Assembly (NCBI GenBank): GCA_022494885.1
Contig: JAGVSM010001707.1
Coordinates: 22,344-86,343, forward strand
Origin: Micrasema longulum
Lineage: Eukaryota; Arthropoda; Insecta; Trichoptera; Brachycentridae
Length of the DNA: 64,000 bases
Direction: 5' to 3'
A model generated the notes under the pieces. The model had not been told where the DNA came from and ran no database searches. It saw only the letters and a list, made by a program, of their open reading frames with translations. Of the stretch, positions 22,095-32,729 are shown in pieces. Within the stretch, counting starts at the first letter, position 1. The number at the start of each line of letters is the position of its first letter. Both the position numbers and the translations under genes were made by a program.

Positions 22095-22682
22095 AATGTT
22101 ACATTTATACTATTTTATATATATTGATAATTTTTTATGTTTTTTTTTTCATTATGTATTTTTGTTTAATTTAATTTAGTACGTACTATTATTTGACATG
22201 TGATTTATTGCTCCTATTTCTTATATTTTTTATTATAGTATTGAGTGAGTTTCTAAAATACACATCTATATTATCATTTCAAGTATGCTTTTATGTATTT
22301 ATTCTTTTTCTGTTGATTTAAATGATACTCTTATTTTGTTTTTTTTAATACTACTATATTTTACTATTATTTTGTTGATTTTATTGATACCAATATTTTG
22401 TATATTTGATTATCTGTGATTCTTAATTTATATAATTTTATATTTTAAAAATTATTTCTGATTATCTTTTTTGCATTGTATTCTTTGGAATTTGATTATT
22501 TATTACATTTACCTTTTTTTCTAGATTGTTTTTCTAGATGTCATAATAATTTGATCTATTTAATTTTACTATGTATTTTTATTGTTATTTATTGTGGCTT
22601 GACACGGGCATAGCCTAAAAAGCCCGAATAAGTTCATAAATATTTAATTTTGTAATTTTGAATGAATAAATAAATAAATGAA
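22095..22682 (+). mobile_element. LINE 3' UTR, T-rich, with terminal hairpin
   Basis: Long T-rich sense strand ending GGGCATAGCCTAAAAAGCCC, then GAATGAATAAATAAATAAAT. The GC hairpin followed by (TAAA)n matches other LINE ends here. No ORF portion recognised. Confidence 0.55.
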
Positions 22683-22939
22683 AATTCTTCTTCTTTATTT
22701 AGCATTGATAAAAAACACCGTTTCTATTTTTTTTTGTAATTCATGAATGTTATTTTAAAAATATTAATAATTAATAATAAAATAAACAAACTAGATACTG
22801 TAAAACGTCACTCCCCATTATTTTCACAAAATGTTTTTTTTTTCTTTTACGTAATATGAAACGTTAATGCCAATATATTGTTTATCTGAATAAAAAAAAA
22901 ATGGTGAACGGTAATTTACATTTGATAGATTATAGTGCT

Positions 22940-23290
22940 TTCTTTGTTTAATATTACACTAAAAACATAATTTTGTTTAAAATTTACACTAAAAATGCAT
23001 TATGTAACTTAGTAGACATTATAATAATAAATATGTACATCTCCCTTCCCCACCTTATCCTCTCTTCAAGCATCCTTATCCTAATCCCGCCCAATTTACA
23101 ATAACTTACTGTTCTTAAAAAATATATTAAAAAATTCTTTGATTGTTGAAAAATATTTACGAGTACATGAAAATAACATTTTTAAATGTATAAACTTATA
23201 TGCATTTATTTGATGTGTAATATATTTTTTTTACTAACTTTGTATACTTTGTTGAAATCTGTTATTAGTTCTGAGTTTATTTATTTATTA
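22940..23290 (+). mobile_element. LINE 3' UTR, second copy of the 5.2-kb element
   Basis: Reverse of 5210-5570: TTAGTAGACATTATAATAAT, CCTCTCTTCAAGCATCCTTA, CGCCCAATTTACA, CTGTTATTAGTTCTGAGTTT and a TTTATTTATTA end. The protein tail is missing. Confidence 0.75.
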
Positions 23291-23530
23291 TATATATACG
23301 GCCTAAGCCAATTACAACAGTTACATGAAGAAACATAAATGCAAGAAACTGAACAGAAAGAACATAAAACTATTTAGCAAAGACAAACAAGGGCAAAACA
23401 ATAATAGTATACAATATATTAAAAAAAAACGAAAGACCAAAAACTTTGAGTTAAACCATGCCAATCCAACTTCATCCCACACTGTTTAGTCGCGAAGAGA
23501 TCTGCGAAAAGCCGGAAGATCTATCCCAAA
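23291..23530 (-). mobile_element. LINE 3' UTR copy
   Basis: Second copy of 21060-21295 (AACCATGCCAATCCAACTTC, GCGAAGAGATCTGCGAAAAG). Confidence 0.55.
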
Positions 23531-23767
23531 AAATTCCAAGTCGTGTGATGAATTGACTAATCTACACATTCTGGACATTGGGGCATAAAACACTATATAT
23601 GTTTGTTTACTATAAATATGTATGTAGAATTGTTGATTTCTTAAATAAAATAAAATAAAATATTGTATGGGTACTATTGTAGACCATATTTACGTGTATA
23701 CTTCATTTTTTAATTGCTTTAATTGTTATTATTATTATTATTGAGGTTTTGCATGTTGGATTGATTG

Positions 23768-23811
23768 GTGTCCTGACGAAGAAACGGGCACGTCTCGAAA
23801 CCGGTAGACAT
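23768..23811 (+). ncRNA. hammerhead-ribozyme-like motif (copy 3, best formed)
   Basis: Stem I: GTGTC (23768-23772) with GACAT (23807-23811), four Watson-Crick pairs plus one wobble. Core CTGACGA (23773-23779), one extra A, stem II GAAACG/CGTCTC (23781-23786 with 23791-23796, five of six pairs, loop GGCA), GAAA (23797-23800), self-complementary ACCGGT (23800-23805) and A as the cleavage-site base (GTA fits NUH). Known hammerheads with such short palindromic stem III act as dimers. The extra base before stem II departs from the textbook core. No Penelope coding fragment was found beside it. Confidence 0.6.
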
Positions 23812-23869
23812 AGAAAAGTCGGTAAGTAGTTATAAATATAACATTTAGTAAAACGTTTGACCACAAAGT

Positions 23870-24420
23870 TAATGCTTTTAATATTAGAAATATTTCACAT
23901 GAGGAAGGCTCGGAAAAATAATATCCCTTTAATCAATAAATTATTAAACAACCTTTCATTAGTTATTCATTTTATTTGCTTATCCCCGTGCCTCACACAA
24001 TCTATTGCATACAAGAATATTGTGTGTGTTTATCTTCTCCGTCTATAGACTTCGTCTTTCGTAGTGTATACCCACTTAAACGCAAATGCTTCAAGTTTAC
24101 AATGTAAAGACATAATTGTGCATTATTGACATTACAGCCTTGTTTGCAGAACCGAACTCGACTAACAAAGACATGCAAAAGCGTATTTTATTCTGAAAAA
24201 GACATCGTGTCTTGTATGTGTACCATGAATGCATTATTACCGCCAGCACAATACTTCCGCCTCAATTTTTAGTCGCGCAAAATACAGACAAAAAAGAAAA
24301 AAATATATTTTCAAATTGCGAACGAATCGAATAAATGTCAATCCACCATAATTTTACCGTGCCGTTTAGATTAAGACGATATATGTGAAATAGGCTATTC
24401 TCCGTCGGGAATCACGCGGC
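23870..24420. other. no feature recognised
   Basis: No motif-bearing frame; a 63-codon plus frame overlaps the hammerhead flank. Moderately AT-rich unique sequence. Confidence 0.4.
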
Positions 24421-24424
24421 TGTA

Positions 24425-25115
24425 GCTCAATCACAAATATCTATCGACGTGCTAAAAACATGCTAAGCATTTGAGCAATCACAATGAACAATAATAAACA
24501 TGCTTAAGTTATAAGTCAACGCGTGTGTAATTTCTAAGTCAACTTTTTCCTCGTAAATAAATACAGTTCATTGGCAAAAATCTGCGTTTACTATAAAAAA
24601 TAATACAATATATTGCATTAGCAAAACAGTAAGGAGTATTTAATACAAAAAAGTGAAAATTAAATTACAATTACCATGGCGACTGCTTTTCTTGACACTT
24701 GGCTTTCCAACCGCCGGCTTAATGCAATAAATAGCATAAAAAATAAATAAATAAAAATAGCAGCTTTGGAATATTTTACATTTTTACACCGGAAAAATTC
24801 AAATATGTGATTTCGCAGCAGGATTATGCGTCGCGAAACGTAAATATTTTGCTATTTAATATTAGGTATTCTCGGATGTTCCTTACTATCTTGCAAATGC
24901 AATATATTGCATTATTTTTCCGATTTTCTGCCAGTGAACTGTATTTATTTACGAGGAAAACAAAAAAACAAACCGACTCGAGAATTGACTTAGAGATTAC
25001 ACACACTTTCACTTATGACTGCGACACCTTAAGCATGTTCGTTATTGTTCATTGTGATCGCTCAAATGCTTAGCATGTTTTTAAGCACGTCGATAGTTAT
25101 TTGTGATTGAGCCAG
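24425..25115. mobile_element. ~690-bp element with ~230-bp imperfect inverted arms
   Basis: Left arm landmarks CTCAATCACAAATATC, CATGCTAAGCATTTGAGC, CGTAAATAAATACAGTTCA and CAATATATTGCATTA recur in reverse order and complement at 24900-25115. The centre (24675-24725) is not inverted. There is no transposase, so a large foldback or MITE-type element is likely. Confidence 0.7.
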
Positions 25116-25179
25116 TTCATGCAAACCTCAATACAGCCCTTTAGCTAGAGGTGATAAACAGCACTGTGAGGTCTACGTA

Positions 25180-25430
25180 TAATACCATTCCCATAATAAC
25201 CCATTTGCAAGTTGTGAGGAATCCACCGAGTAAGTTCTTGTGATGGTAGTATGGCACACACACACACACAGACACAGCGCACCCAGACACTCACAGGCCG
25301 GAGATGCACCGCACTGTGGCTGGGGGGACTGACCTACATTCGAGGACTTGGTCAAAAACTTGACTTTGACACGTTTTTCACTTGAAGTTTTGATTTATTT
25401 ATGAAGGTCAACATAATTTTATTAAAACTT
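25180..25430. other. no gene seen; short CA repeat
   Basis: A (CA)n run at 25255-25270 and a GC-richer patch at 25270-25350. No recognisable product. Confidence 0.4.
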
Positions 25431-25434
25431 ATCG

Positions 25435-25550
25435 CAACAGATATAAAGCATTTCTGGGCAGAGAAAATTGAAGTCTAGGCTTCTGACCGGTTATTGGCTG
25501 GTTTACGTATCTACTTTTTACACTGTGCAACATTCACCATTCGTCATCTT
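25435..25550 (+). repeat. family A, eroded copy
   Basis: CAACAGATATAAAGCA, GAAGTCTAGGCTTCTGACC, TTATTGGCTGGTTTACG and GTGCAACATTCACCATTC. Confidence 0.65.
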
Positions 25551-25854
25551 CATCTTTATATTTATTTTATTTATTAGGGATATCAACAGTAATACATGTA
25601 AAAAAATAAAACAAATAAAATATACAGAGAATAAAACTAATGACAGATATCCACAGAAATACATTAAATACTCGTACAATTCATGCTAGTGTGTTTGTGT
25701 TAGTGTAAGTGTGTGAGAGGGTCGGTGAGTGGGTGTTTTAATGGAATGAGGGTAGACATGTGTGTAAATATTATTGCACAAGTGTCAAAAATATAAAAAT
25801 ATATAAAATATCAATTATTAAAGATAAAATAAGATTTTATTACGAGTATAACCC

Positions 25855-26005
25855 CTAAAAAGGAGGTTTTCACACAAGAATATTTTATAGTCCCTGAACA
25901 GGTACCTGAAACGTAAGACTGATCATCCTACCTTCATGTTACAAAAATGATCAAGATATTCTACGATTGGTTTACCAATTCAGTGCCCTATGCACCATTA
26001 TTTTA
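25855..26005 (+). mobile_element. L2-type LINE 3' end
   Basis: CCTGAACAGGTACCTGAAAC, GTAAGACTGATCATCCTACC and AGTGCCCTATGCACCATTA match the 3' end of the L2-type element at 28445-29640 (reverse), and those at 47105-47215 and 61915-62135. Confidence 0.7.
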
Positions 26006-26081
26006 TAAAAATATACCTAATTATTTATAGTATTTCTGTATGTATGAATTAAGATGTTCCATTTTATAATGTACATGTATA

Positions 26082-26700
26082 CAGGGTGTTCTTTAAACCC
26101 TCTCACATCCGAAACCACGATGATCAGTATGGACAAGAAGACATATTAGCATATTTAAAAAAACAAATGGTTACTTACTTCTGCAGGGAAGAAGTGAGGG
26201 GAGCGCGGTGCAGTATCGTGCTCCCCCCTCCCCGCTCCGTGTTTCTCCCCTGCAGAAGTAAGCAACCATTAGCTTTTTTCGATATTTTAAAATAATAAAT
26301 TATTCGTTCTAAAAAAAATTCACCACAACAAACCATCACGCCGTTTCCCCGTAAGGGTAGGCAGAGAGGATAGAACGCCACATCACTCTATTTTTCCATA
26401 CACATCTCGCTTCCTCTACATTAATACATTTTCTCATGCACGCGCGCCGATTATTCCGACTTTTGAAGAACAAGAACAAGTAGTTTACATTTGGTCATGC
26501 CATGTCTTTCTCGGTCTTCCCTATTTCTGCATCCATCAACGTTCGCATTGTAAATATTCTTAGCCGTTCTTTCGCTGTCCATCGTTTTACATGTCCAAAC
26601 CAGCGCAGAGCTCCTTTCTTGATTTTAATGTGCCAATATGGTTTCTTGCTCATACTGATCATCGTGGATTCGGTTGTGACAGGGTTTATTAAACATCCTG
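26082..26700. mobile_element. mariner/Tc1-like MITE, split by a LINE fragment
   Basis: Starts CAGGGTGTTCTTTAAACCC and ends in the diverged inverse GGGTTTATTAAACATCCTG. TA flanks both ends (26080-26081, 26701-26702). Subterminal arms ACCACGATGATCAGTATG / inverse and an inner hairpin (TTCTGCAGGG ... CCCTGCAGAA) match 46068-46429. TA duplication and CAGGG ends fit Tc1/mariner-type MITEs. There is no transposase. Confidence 0.8.
26308..26625 (-). mobile_element. LINE 3' end nested in the MITE
   Basis: Minus strand encodes RWFGHVKR, then SRNNRRACMRKCINVEEARC and RSILSAYPYGETA, the same C-terminus as 50715-51240. The other MITE copy lacks this segment, so it is an insertion. Several frame breaks. 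Confidence 0.75.
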
Positions 26701-26859
26701 TATAAATAAATAAAATTGAAAAATTGAAAATTATGTGCTGAAAGGGAATGATGATGAATACGTTACTAAAAATACCAAATTAATGCGGTTCTAAACACTT
26801 AAATTGTTTTTTTTTTTTAAATTACACTTTTATCTATTATTGTCTTCAATTTTTACTAA

Positions 26860-27265
26860 ATTTACGACTAAACAAACTCTTTTTGAAAATCTGGGCAATC
26901 AGACGTTAAAAACTAGCACGGTCGAAGAATGTTCCCATTTGTATTACAGTGTTCACGCTGGGCGGACCTGTCGCGAGCCGATTCTTAGCACAGCAGTCAC
27001 GTGTGTCCGTACGTCGATTTCAAATTCCGAACACGCGTTAAAAAACGTCAAAAATTCCAATACAAGAAAAGAAAACGAGTATGCAAATAAAAATATTTTA
27101 AGAACGGTTAAATCTTTTAATCCAGAATTAAAACCTTTCAAATTATGAGTTGATATTTCATTTTTAAAATTTGTTATTTTGGTAGCGGGCTGTTTTTTTT
27201 ATTGTTGACTGAAGTGATAAGTGATTGGAAATCAAGTTCATTGGATGGTTTAATTTTCAAGGTAC
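26860..27265 (+). other. unassigned CpG-containing segment
   Basis: No repeat partner in the window. 26930-27060 is GC-richer with several CpGs (GGGCGGACCTGTCGCGAGCC). A 114-codon plus frame crosses it without recognisable motifs. AAGGTACGTA at 27257 looks like a splice donor. It could be a host promoter or first exon, but this is speculative. Confidence 0.25.
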
Positions 27266-27500
27266 GTATTTTTTGAATATGTTAAATATTTTGTAAATCG
27301 AACTATAATTGATTTTATTTATTTATAAAATTTATTAAAAAAAAAAGAAATATTAGCGTTCTAATAATTTAACCTAATATGTAAATTTTGTATGTATATC
27401 CCATGTACATCAAAAATAAAAAAATCCAAATAAAAAAAAATCGTATAAAAAAATCAATATATAAAACCACGTTCTTAAATCCAGATAAACAATAATCTCT
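27266..27500. other. AT-rich, no feature
   Basis: A-runs and TTTATT motifs only. It resembles LINE 3' UTR composition, but no partner was pinned down. Confidence 0.35.
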
Positions 27501-27504
27501 TCCA

Positions 27505-28140
27505 AATATCAACAATATTTTTAGTTTGTTCAAATTTTTGTAGACAAGGACTGGATTCAACTCCTTAAGAAGCTGTTAATATTAACTTATTACAAAAGAG
27601 ATGAACATTTTAGAGAAGGTAATAAAGATGTCTAGGCATCTATATGGCTTATGACCTGTCATTGGCTGGTTTAAGTGGTCACTTTACACACTGTGTAACA
27701 TTTACCATTCTGCCCATATTCGACCATCTATACTGTTGTAATATGTTGATATCAACAGCTTCCCAGGGAGTTGAATCCAGTCCTTGTCTACGAACTTGGC
27801 CAAACTCAAAATATTGTTGATAAATCCTACTGGGCCATAAAGAGGTATAAATATAGAAAAATAAACATTTCAGGCGTTGCCTAGTATGTAGGTGATATAA
27901 TTCAATCAGATGAATCTCACCCGCATAAATAAAGGTTTGGGCTCTTTAAATTCACAAGCATTAACAGATGAAATAATTGCAGGAATATAGATGTTCAAAT
28001 ATGGGCACAATGGTAAATTTTACACAGTATGTAAAGTAGCCACTTAAACCAGCCAATGACAGGTCATAAGCCCTGTAGATGCCTAGACTTTGATATTAGC
28101 TTCTCTAAAATGTTCTTCATCTATATTGTAATATGATAAT
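27505..28140. repeat. family A double foldback copy (subfamily ii)
   Basis: Arm (+) 27510-27600, core (+) 27625-27735, then inverse arm 27735-27828, inverse tail 27829-27985 and inverse core 27990-28140. Reading the minus strand: core, tail, arm, loop (itself holding a core), inverse arm. Confidence 0.88.
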
Positions 28141-28179
28141 TATCCAAATATCATTTGTCGAATGTGTGGGAAACCAATG

Positions 28180-28340
28180 TATGACAGGGTTATGAAGAGC
28201 GTATATGAATGTAGAAAAAGCTAGGAATGTATGTCAGGATAGACGTCGATAAGATAGTGTAGCAGCCCATCCCCTCTGCCTACCCTCACAGTAAAATAGC
28301 GCCATGGAAGGAGATTTTTTGTTTTTTTTTTTTAAATATA
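28180..28340 (+). mobile_element. LINE 3' end fragment
   Basis: Frame YECRKS / MNVEKARNVCQDRRR followed by a stop, like the end of 50715-51240 (MNVEEARYVCQDRVLWRS), then AGCGCCATGGAAGGAGATTT and a poly(T) run. Confidence 0.55.
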
Positions 28341-28444
28341 TTTTGATAACATATTATAGTCATACATAATAAATAATTAAAACAAACTTTCTTATATGAA
28401 AAGACCAATAAAGTTTTTGTAAATTAATATGTTGATAAAATCAC

Positions 28445-29640
28445 TAAATCATCATCATCTTTCCCCTTTTGAACCTAATGGTGCATAGGGCACTATACTG
28501 GTACACAAATCGCAGCGTATCTTGATTTTTTTTTGGTTATATAAAGGTAAGATGATCAGTCTTACGTTTCAGGCGCCTGTTCCGGGACAAAGATATTCTA
28601 GTGTAAAAACATATTTTAAAATAAATGTTTAGATCAGCTAGTTCATCTGGAATGCAGAGTTCCCTTAGATATTCTGGAGCAGAGTTGTGCAGTGACTTAT
28701 ACATAAGCCAACAGAGTTTGTATTCCACCCTCTGTGGAAAACGTAGCCAGTGCAACTCCCGAAGTAGTGGAGTGATATGACTGAATTTAGAGATTCCAAA
28801 AATAAGTCTCGCTGCGGCATTTAATACAGCCAGGCGAGTTATTTTATTAATTCGTAAACCTGCGTAGATACCATTACAATAATCGACTCTAGACACTACA
28901 AACGTATTTATTAATTGACGGGCGGCATCAACTGGCAAATGTTTGCGTATGCATTTAATCTGTCTCAGCTGGTAAAAGCAGGAACTTTTCGTTCTACTAA
29001 TTTGAGCGTCAAGAAAAAGGTCAGAATTAAGGATGACTCTCAGTAGTTTAACGGTGGGTAAAGCGGTACTCCTTTCATCGGGTAGTGCCGTATCCTTAAT
29101 CAAATTCTGTCGTCTGGCTGAAGCCATCAATAGTTGTTCCGTTTTAGATGGATTAAGTGTTAGTCTATTTTCAGCCATCCAGTTTCCTATTTTCTCAATG
29201 CATCCATTAATCAAATCAACAAGCACATTTCTCTCGCTCGGTTTACAATAAAAATAAATCTGCGTATCATCTGCATAGCAGTGAGACCACAATCCACATT
29301 CTTTGATAATAGTATCTATATCTTTGGTATACAGGAGATAGAGGAGTGGTCCGAGTACTGATCCTTGGGGTACTCCAGTAGACACCTTAACATTGGATGA
29401 GCTATCACCCTGGAACACAACTGCATATTCTCTTTCGTTAAGATATGAACTGAACCACATATGTGCCTGATCACGGATACCATAAGTTTTTTCCAGACAA
29501 AATGTTGTGGTCTACAGTATCAAATGCAGCACTCATGTCCAAAAGATTCAACAACACTAGATTACCAGAGTCTACCGCCGTTATAATGTCAGACAGTACT
29601 CTTATCACTCCTGTCTCCGTAGAATTATAGTTGTATCAAA
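28445..29640 (-). mobile_element. L2/CR1-type LINE reverse transcriptase, 5'-truncated
   Basis: The longest frame of the window (29460-28537, 307 codons from an internal Met) spans RT motifs: VSTGVPQGSVLGPLLYLLYT, then HCYADDTQIYF (active-site YADD at 29266-29277), LTLNPSKTEQLL, and the C-terminal RVDYCNGIYAGL, LNAAARLIFG, HITPLLRELHWL and APEYLRELCIPDE typical of L2-like elements. Upstream, 29640-29500 encodes VIRVLSDIITAVDSGNLVLL and DMSAAFDTVDHNIL in another frame, so a frameshift or small deletion lies near 29480. The 3' end carries CATCATCATC on the plus strand near 28450. Family A arm abuts the 5' truncation. Not functional. Confidence 0.92.
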
Positions 29641-29702
29641 AATGTTTTTAATTCGTCCAAATGTTTGAGGACACGGACAAGATTCACACCCTGGGGAGCT
29701 TT
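29641..29702 (+). repeat. family A arm fragment
   Basis: TTAATTCGTCCAAATGTTTG and CACACCCTGGGGAGCTT match the subfamily ii arm. Confidence 0.65.
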
Positions 29703-30385
29703 TTTATTTTTCACTTTATATACACATCCAACGGTGCATATGCTGACATATTAAACCCTCCAAAAATAGTACAAAGATTAATTATTAAATTAATTTTAAA
29801 GAAACCCTCAACATTCAATACGGAAAGTCTTTATAAACTATTTAAGGTTCATACAGTAGACACTCTATATAAAAAATTCCATTGTACAAATTTATAAAGA
29901 AGAAAAAATAAAAGAGTTTGAGATGAATAAGTCACTCAGATACCAAAATAATATTAAAATTCCTAAATTCCACACAAGTCATGGTCAAAATAGCTTTGTC
30001 TTCAAAGGTGTAAAAAATTATAATTATCTCCCCAGTGAACTAAAAACAATTAAAAATAATATATCAATAAATAAATTTAAAGTAAATCTAAAGAAATTTT
30101 TTGAACTCGTGTAAAAACTGCATTAAATGGTAATTAGTATAAATGTTTTATTATTTTATGTTTTTTTCTTTATATATCCTAAGCTTTTTTTATCTCATGT
30201 TCTCGTTTATTCAAAATTATATAAGCTTTTATAAATAAACAACTAGAACCGTGTAAGTCACTCTCCAAGCACAAGAGTTAGTCTCTTTTTTTGGAGAGTT
30301 ACAGTGTTAACATTTACTAGATGTGTAAAAGTAGATCTGTATAGAATTTTTTAAAAACACGTACCTTTTATGAAATTTATTATTA
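29703..30385 (+). mobile_element. LINE ORF2 C-terminus and 3' UTR (plus member of an inverted pair)
   Basis: Frames NPPKIVQRLIIKLILKKPST, FNTESLYKLFKVHTVDTLYK and, after a short break, NIKIPKFHTSHGQNSFVFKG, NYLPSELKTI and NKFKVNLKKFF. 3' UTR contains CACTCTCCAAGCACAAGAG. The reverse copy is at 31045-31745, a third at 37435-37940. Confidence 0.85.
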
Positions 30386-30409
30386 AAAAAAAAATTTTTT
30401 TTTTAAGTA

Positions 30410-30490
30410 TACATATGCAATTTATGTACATATAAGGGCGGGCGTACTGCCTTAGGGCAATTTTTTCCTACCTACCAAATCCGTTTAGAT
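30410..30490 (-). mobile_element. LINE 3' UTR fragment
   Basis: Reverse of 7165-7255 (AAGGGCGGGCGTACTGCC, TAGGGCAATTTTTTCCTACC). Confidence 0.6.
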
Positions 30491-30841
30491 TGAGAAAATT
30501 ACAAGTGCGTAGAATTATGCAGAATTTTATAAGGAGTTCATGATCGTCATCATTCTGTATTCGCTCTCTTTATACTACATAGATTTCAAGACAATATTTA
30601 TACGATATTTTGGTTAAAGTGTGCAAAAAATAATATAAACCACAAATTTTAACGATGTTTACAAGCACTTACCCGTTTGTAGTTAACCGTGTTATTCGTA
30701 CTTTTGATGATGCTTATTAATAACGATACAAAATTGTTTCTGATTGGAAAGGCTTTTAAATGTCGGTCAAACGCGTCTGTGTTATTTATCAGAATTTTGT
30801 TTTTTATTTATTTTATTTTCATTAGTAACAAGAAATGTGAT

Positions 30842-30884
30842 ATAAAAAATAGTACATACATCCTGTGTATGTACTATTTTTTAT
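30842..30884. repeat. perfect 19-bp hairpin
   Basis: 30842-30860 pairs exactly with 30866-30884 across a 5-base loop (TCCTG). It lies between the two inverted LINE copies. Confidence 0.75.
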
Positions 30885-31044
30885 CCAAGTTTTTTACAAA
30901 TTTAACAGAACATGTTACATAATAAAGCGAAAAAATTCAATTTCAAATAAGAAAATAAAAAAAGAGTACTCTAAGAACATTTTTTAAAAACCAAAAAAAT
31001 TTTTTAAATTTATTTATTAACCCTTACGGATTTAAAAATATTAC

Positions 31045-31745
31045 ATTAAAAAAAGAAATATTGCGTTCTTATAATTTTTGTTATTAATAAATTTCATAAA
31101 AGGTACATGTTTTAAAAAAATTCTATCCATATCTACTTTTACACATCTAGTAAATGTTATCACTGTAACTCTCCAAAAAAAGAGACTAACTCTTGTGCTT
31201 GGAGAGTGACTTACACTGTTGTAGTTGTTTATTTATAAGAGTTTATATAATTTTAAATACGAGTACATGAGAAAAAAAATGAAAACATAAGATATATAAA
31301 GAAAAATCATAAAACAATAATATATTCATACTAATTAAAATTTAATGTAGTTTTTACGCGTGTTCAAAATATTTCTTTAGATTTACTTTAAATTTATTTA
31401 TTGATATGTCATTTTTAATCGTTTTTAGTTCATTGAAAAGATTATTATAATTTTTTACACCTTTGAAGACAAAGCTATTTTGACCATGACATGTGTGGAA
31501 TTTAGGAGTTTTAATATTATGTTGGTATCTGAGCGACTTATTCTTCTGAATTTTTTTTCCTTTCTTTTTGATAAATTTGTATAATATAATTTATTTTATA
31601 AAGAGTGTCTACTGTATGAACCTTAAATATTTCAAATAGACTTTCCGCATTGAATGTTGAGGGTTTCTTTAGAATTACTTTAATAATTAATCTTTGTACT
31701 TTTTTAAGAGGATTTAATATATTGGCGTATGAACCACCCTACCCT
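31045..31745 (-). mobile_element. LINE ORF2 C-terminus and 3' UTR (minus member of the pair)
   Basis: Reverse of 29703-30385, tail-to-tail with it, with a ~650-bp spacer. It extends slightly further 5' (LQYGIVG-like residues near 31730). High similarity in both coding and UTR parts. Confidence 0.82.
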
Positions 31746-31798
31746 ACAATACCATATTGTAACAATGATTGTACAATTGAGTAATAATAACAATTGAA

Positions 31799-31957
31799 TA
31801 ATTTACCCAAATATTAAATTTTGAGGGCCATTTACAACGAGTTTTAAATAACTTACTATAAGGAAATGGTAATCAAGTTGGGGTAGAGTAGGATTCGAAC
31901 CACGGACCTTTAATCCGTGAGTTTGAAACACTAGCCACATGGCCACAACCCGATTCT
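31799..31957 (-). mobile_element. tRNA-derived SINE, copy 2
   Basis: A-box-like TGGCCATGTGG (31935-31945), perfect B box GGTTCGAATCC (31891-31901), body with AATCAAGTTGGGGTAGAGT and ACAACGAGTT. Left end TTACCCAAATATTAAATTTT is shared with copy 3. Confidence 0.75.
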
Positions 31958-31989
31958 AAAAGTTCATTTTACAAAAATTATATTTAATT

Positions 31990-32335
31990 TTTTTTCATAC
32001 TTTGTTGTTGATTAAGAATTTTTTACACCCTTTGAAAAGTTTGACTGAGTCTTTTGTTTAATTTTGTCTGGTTATTTATTCTATAATTTCAGTCCCTGAT
32101 GTATTGAAATGTTGTTTGCGATATTGTTCTCTTATTCTTGTATTTTGTTCATGTTTATGACTTTTTTTTCAAGTTTTAGTTCTTTGTCTACAATGATATC
32201 AGTAGCAAAGTTATGAATGAATTTTAAAGATTCTAGTTGAATAACGTTTAATTGTTTAGTTCTTTTAAAGTTATTATATAAGGGAGGCATACACTAGCTT
32301 TAATATTTTATTTTGCTGTCGTTGTAGTTTTTTTA
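31990..32335 (-). mobile_element. LINE ORF2 relic
   Basis: Minus frame MPPLYNNFKRTKQLNVIQLE then SLKFIHNFATDIIVDKELKL, with further residues in other frames. It fits the LNV..LE..KFIH region after the RT domain. Heavily decayed. Confidence 0.6.
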
Positions 32336-32339
32336 TGTC

Positions 32340-32725
32340 ATTTTGGTTTCTTATTCAAAAATCAAAGATAAAAAAATAAAAATAATCCGAAATATATTAT
32401 ACAAATTTAGTTACATACATAATCAAATATAAAAAATAAAAGCATCATTAACAGAAAATAATAGAAAAACAAAAAAGTAAAATATCACTATTTTTAAAGT
32501 GATCAGGGTTTGAAATATTATCCAGTAAAATCCTACTATCCCAAAAAGTACTATCCAGTTTTTAAGATGACAAAATACATCGTTTTACTTAATTTATTAA
32601 ATTACATATTACATTACATATTTTATTTGTTCAAAATATTCCCAATCAGCAAATGTGCTGGTATAGGTAAAATATATTATGACACTATTTAAAGTCGAAA
32701 AAATAACACTTGTCACCCGGGCAAT
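32340..32725. other. AT-rich, no gene
   Basis: Tyrosine/isoleucine-rich chance frames only; resembles LINE 3' UTR composition. Confidence 0.4.
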
Positions 32726-32729
32726 AAGA

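Larger units (their letters stand above)
26006..26725 (+). mobile_element. LINE tail interrupted by a MITE
   Basis: 26006-26081 plus 26701-26725 rebuild the tail seen at 21735-21842 (TGTATGAATTAAGAT then TAAATAAAATTGAAA). The intervening 26082-26700 is the MITE described next, so this LINE tail is the older layer. Confidence 0.7.
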
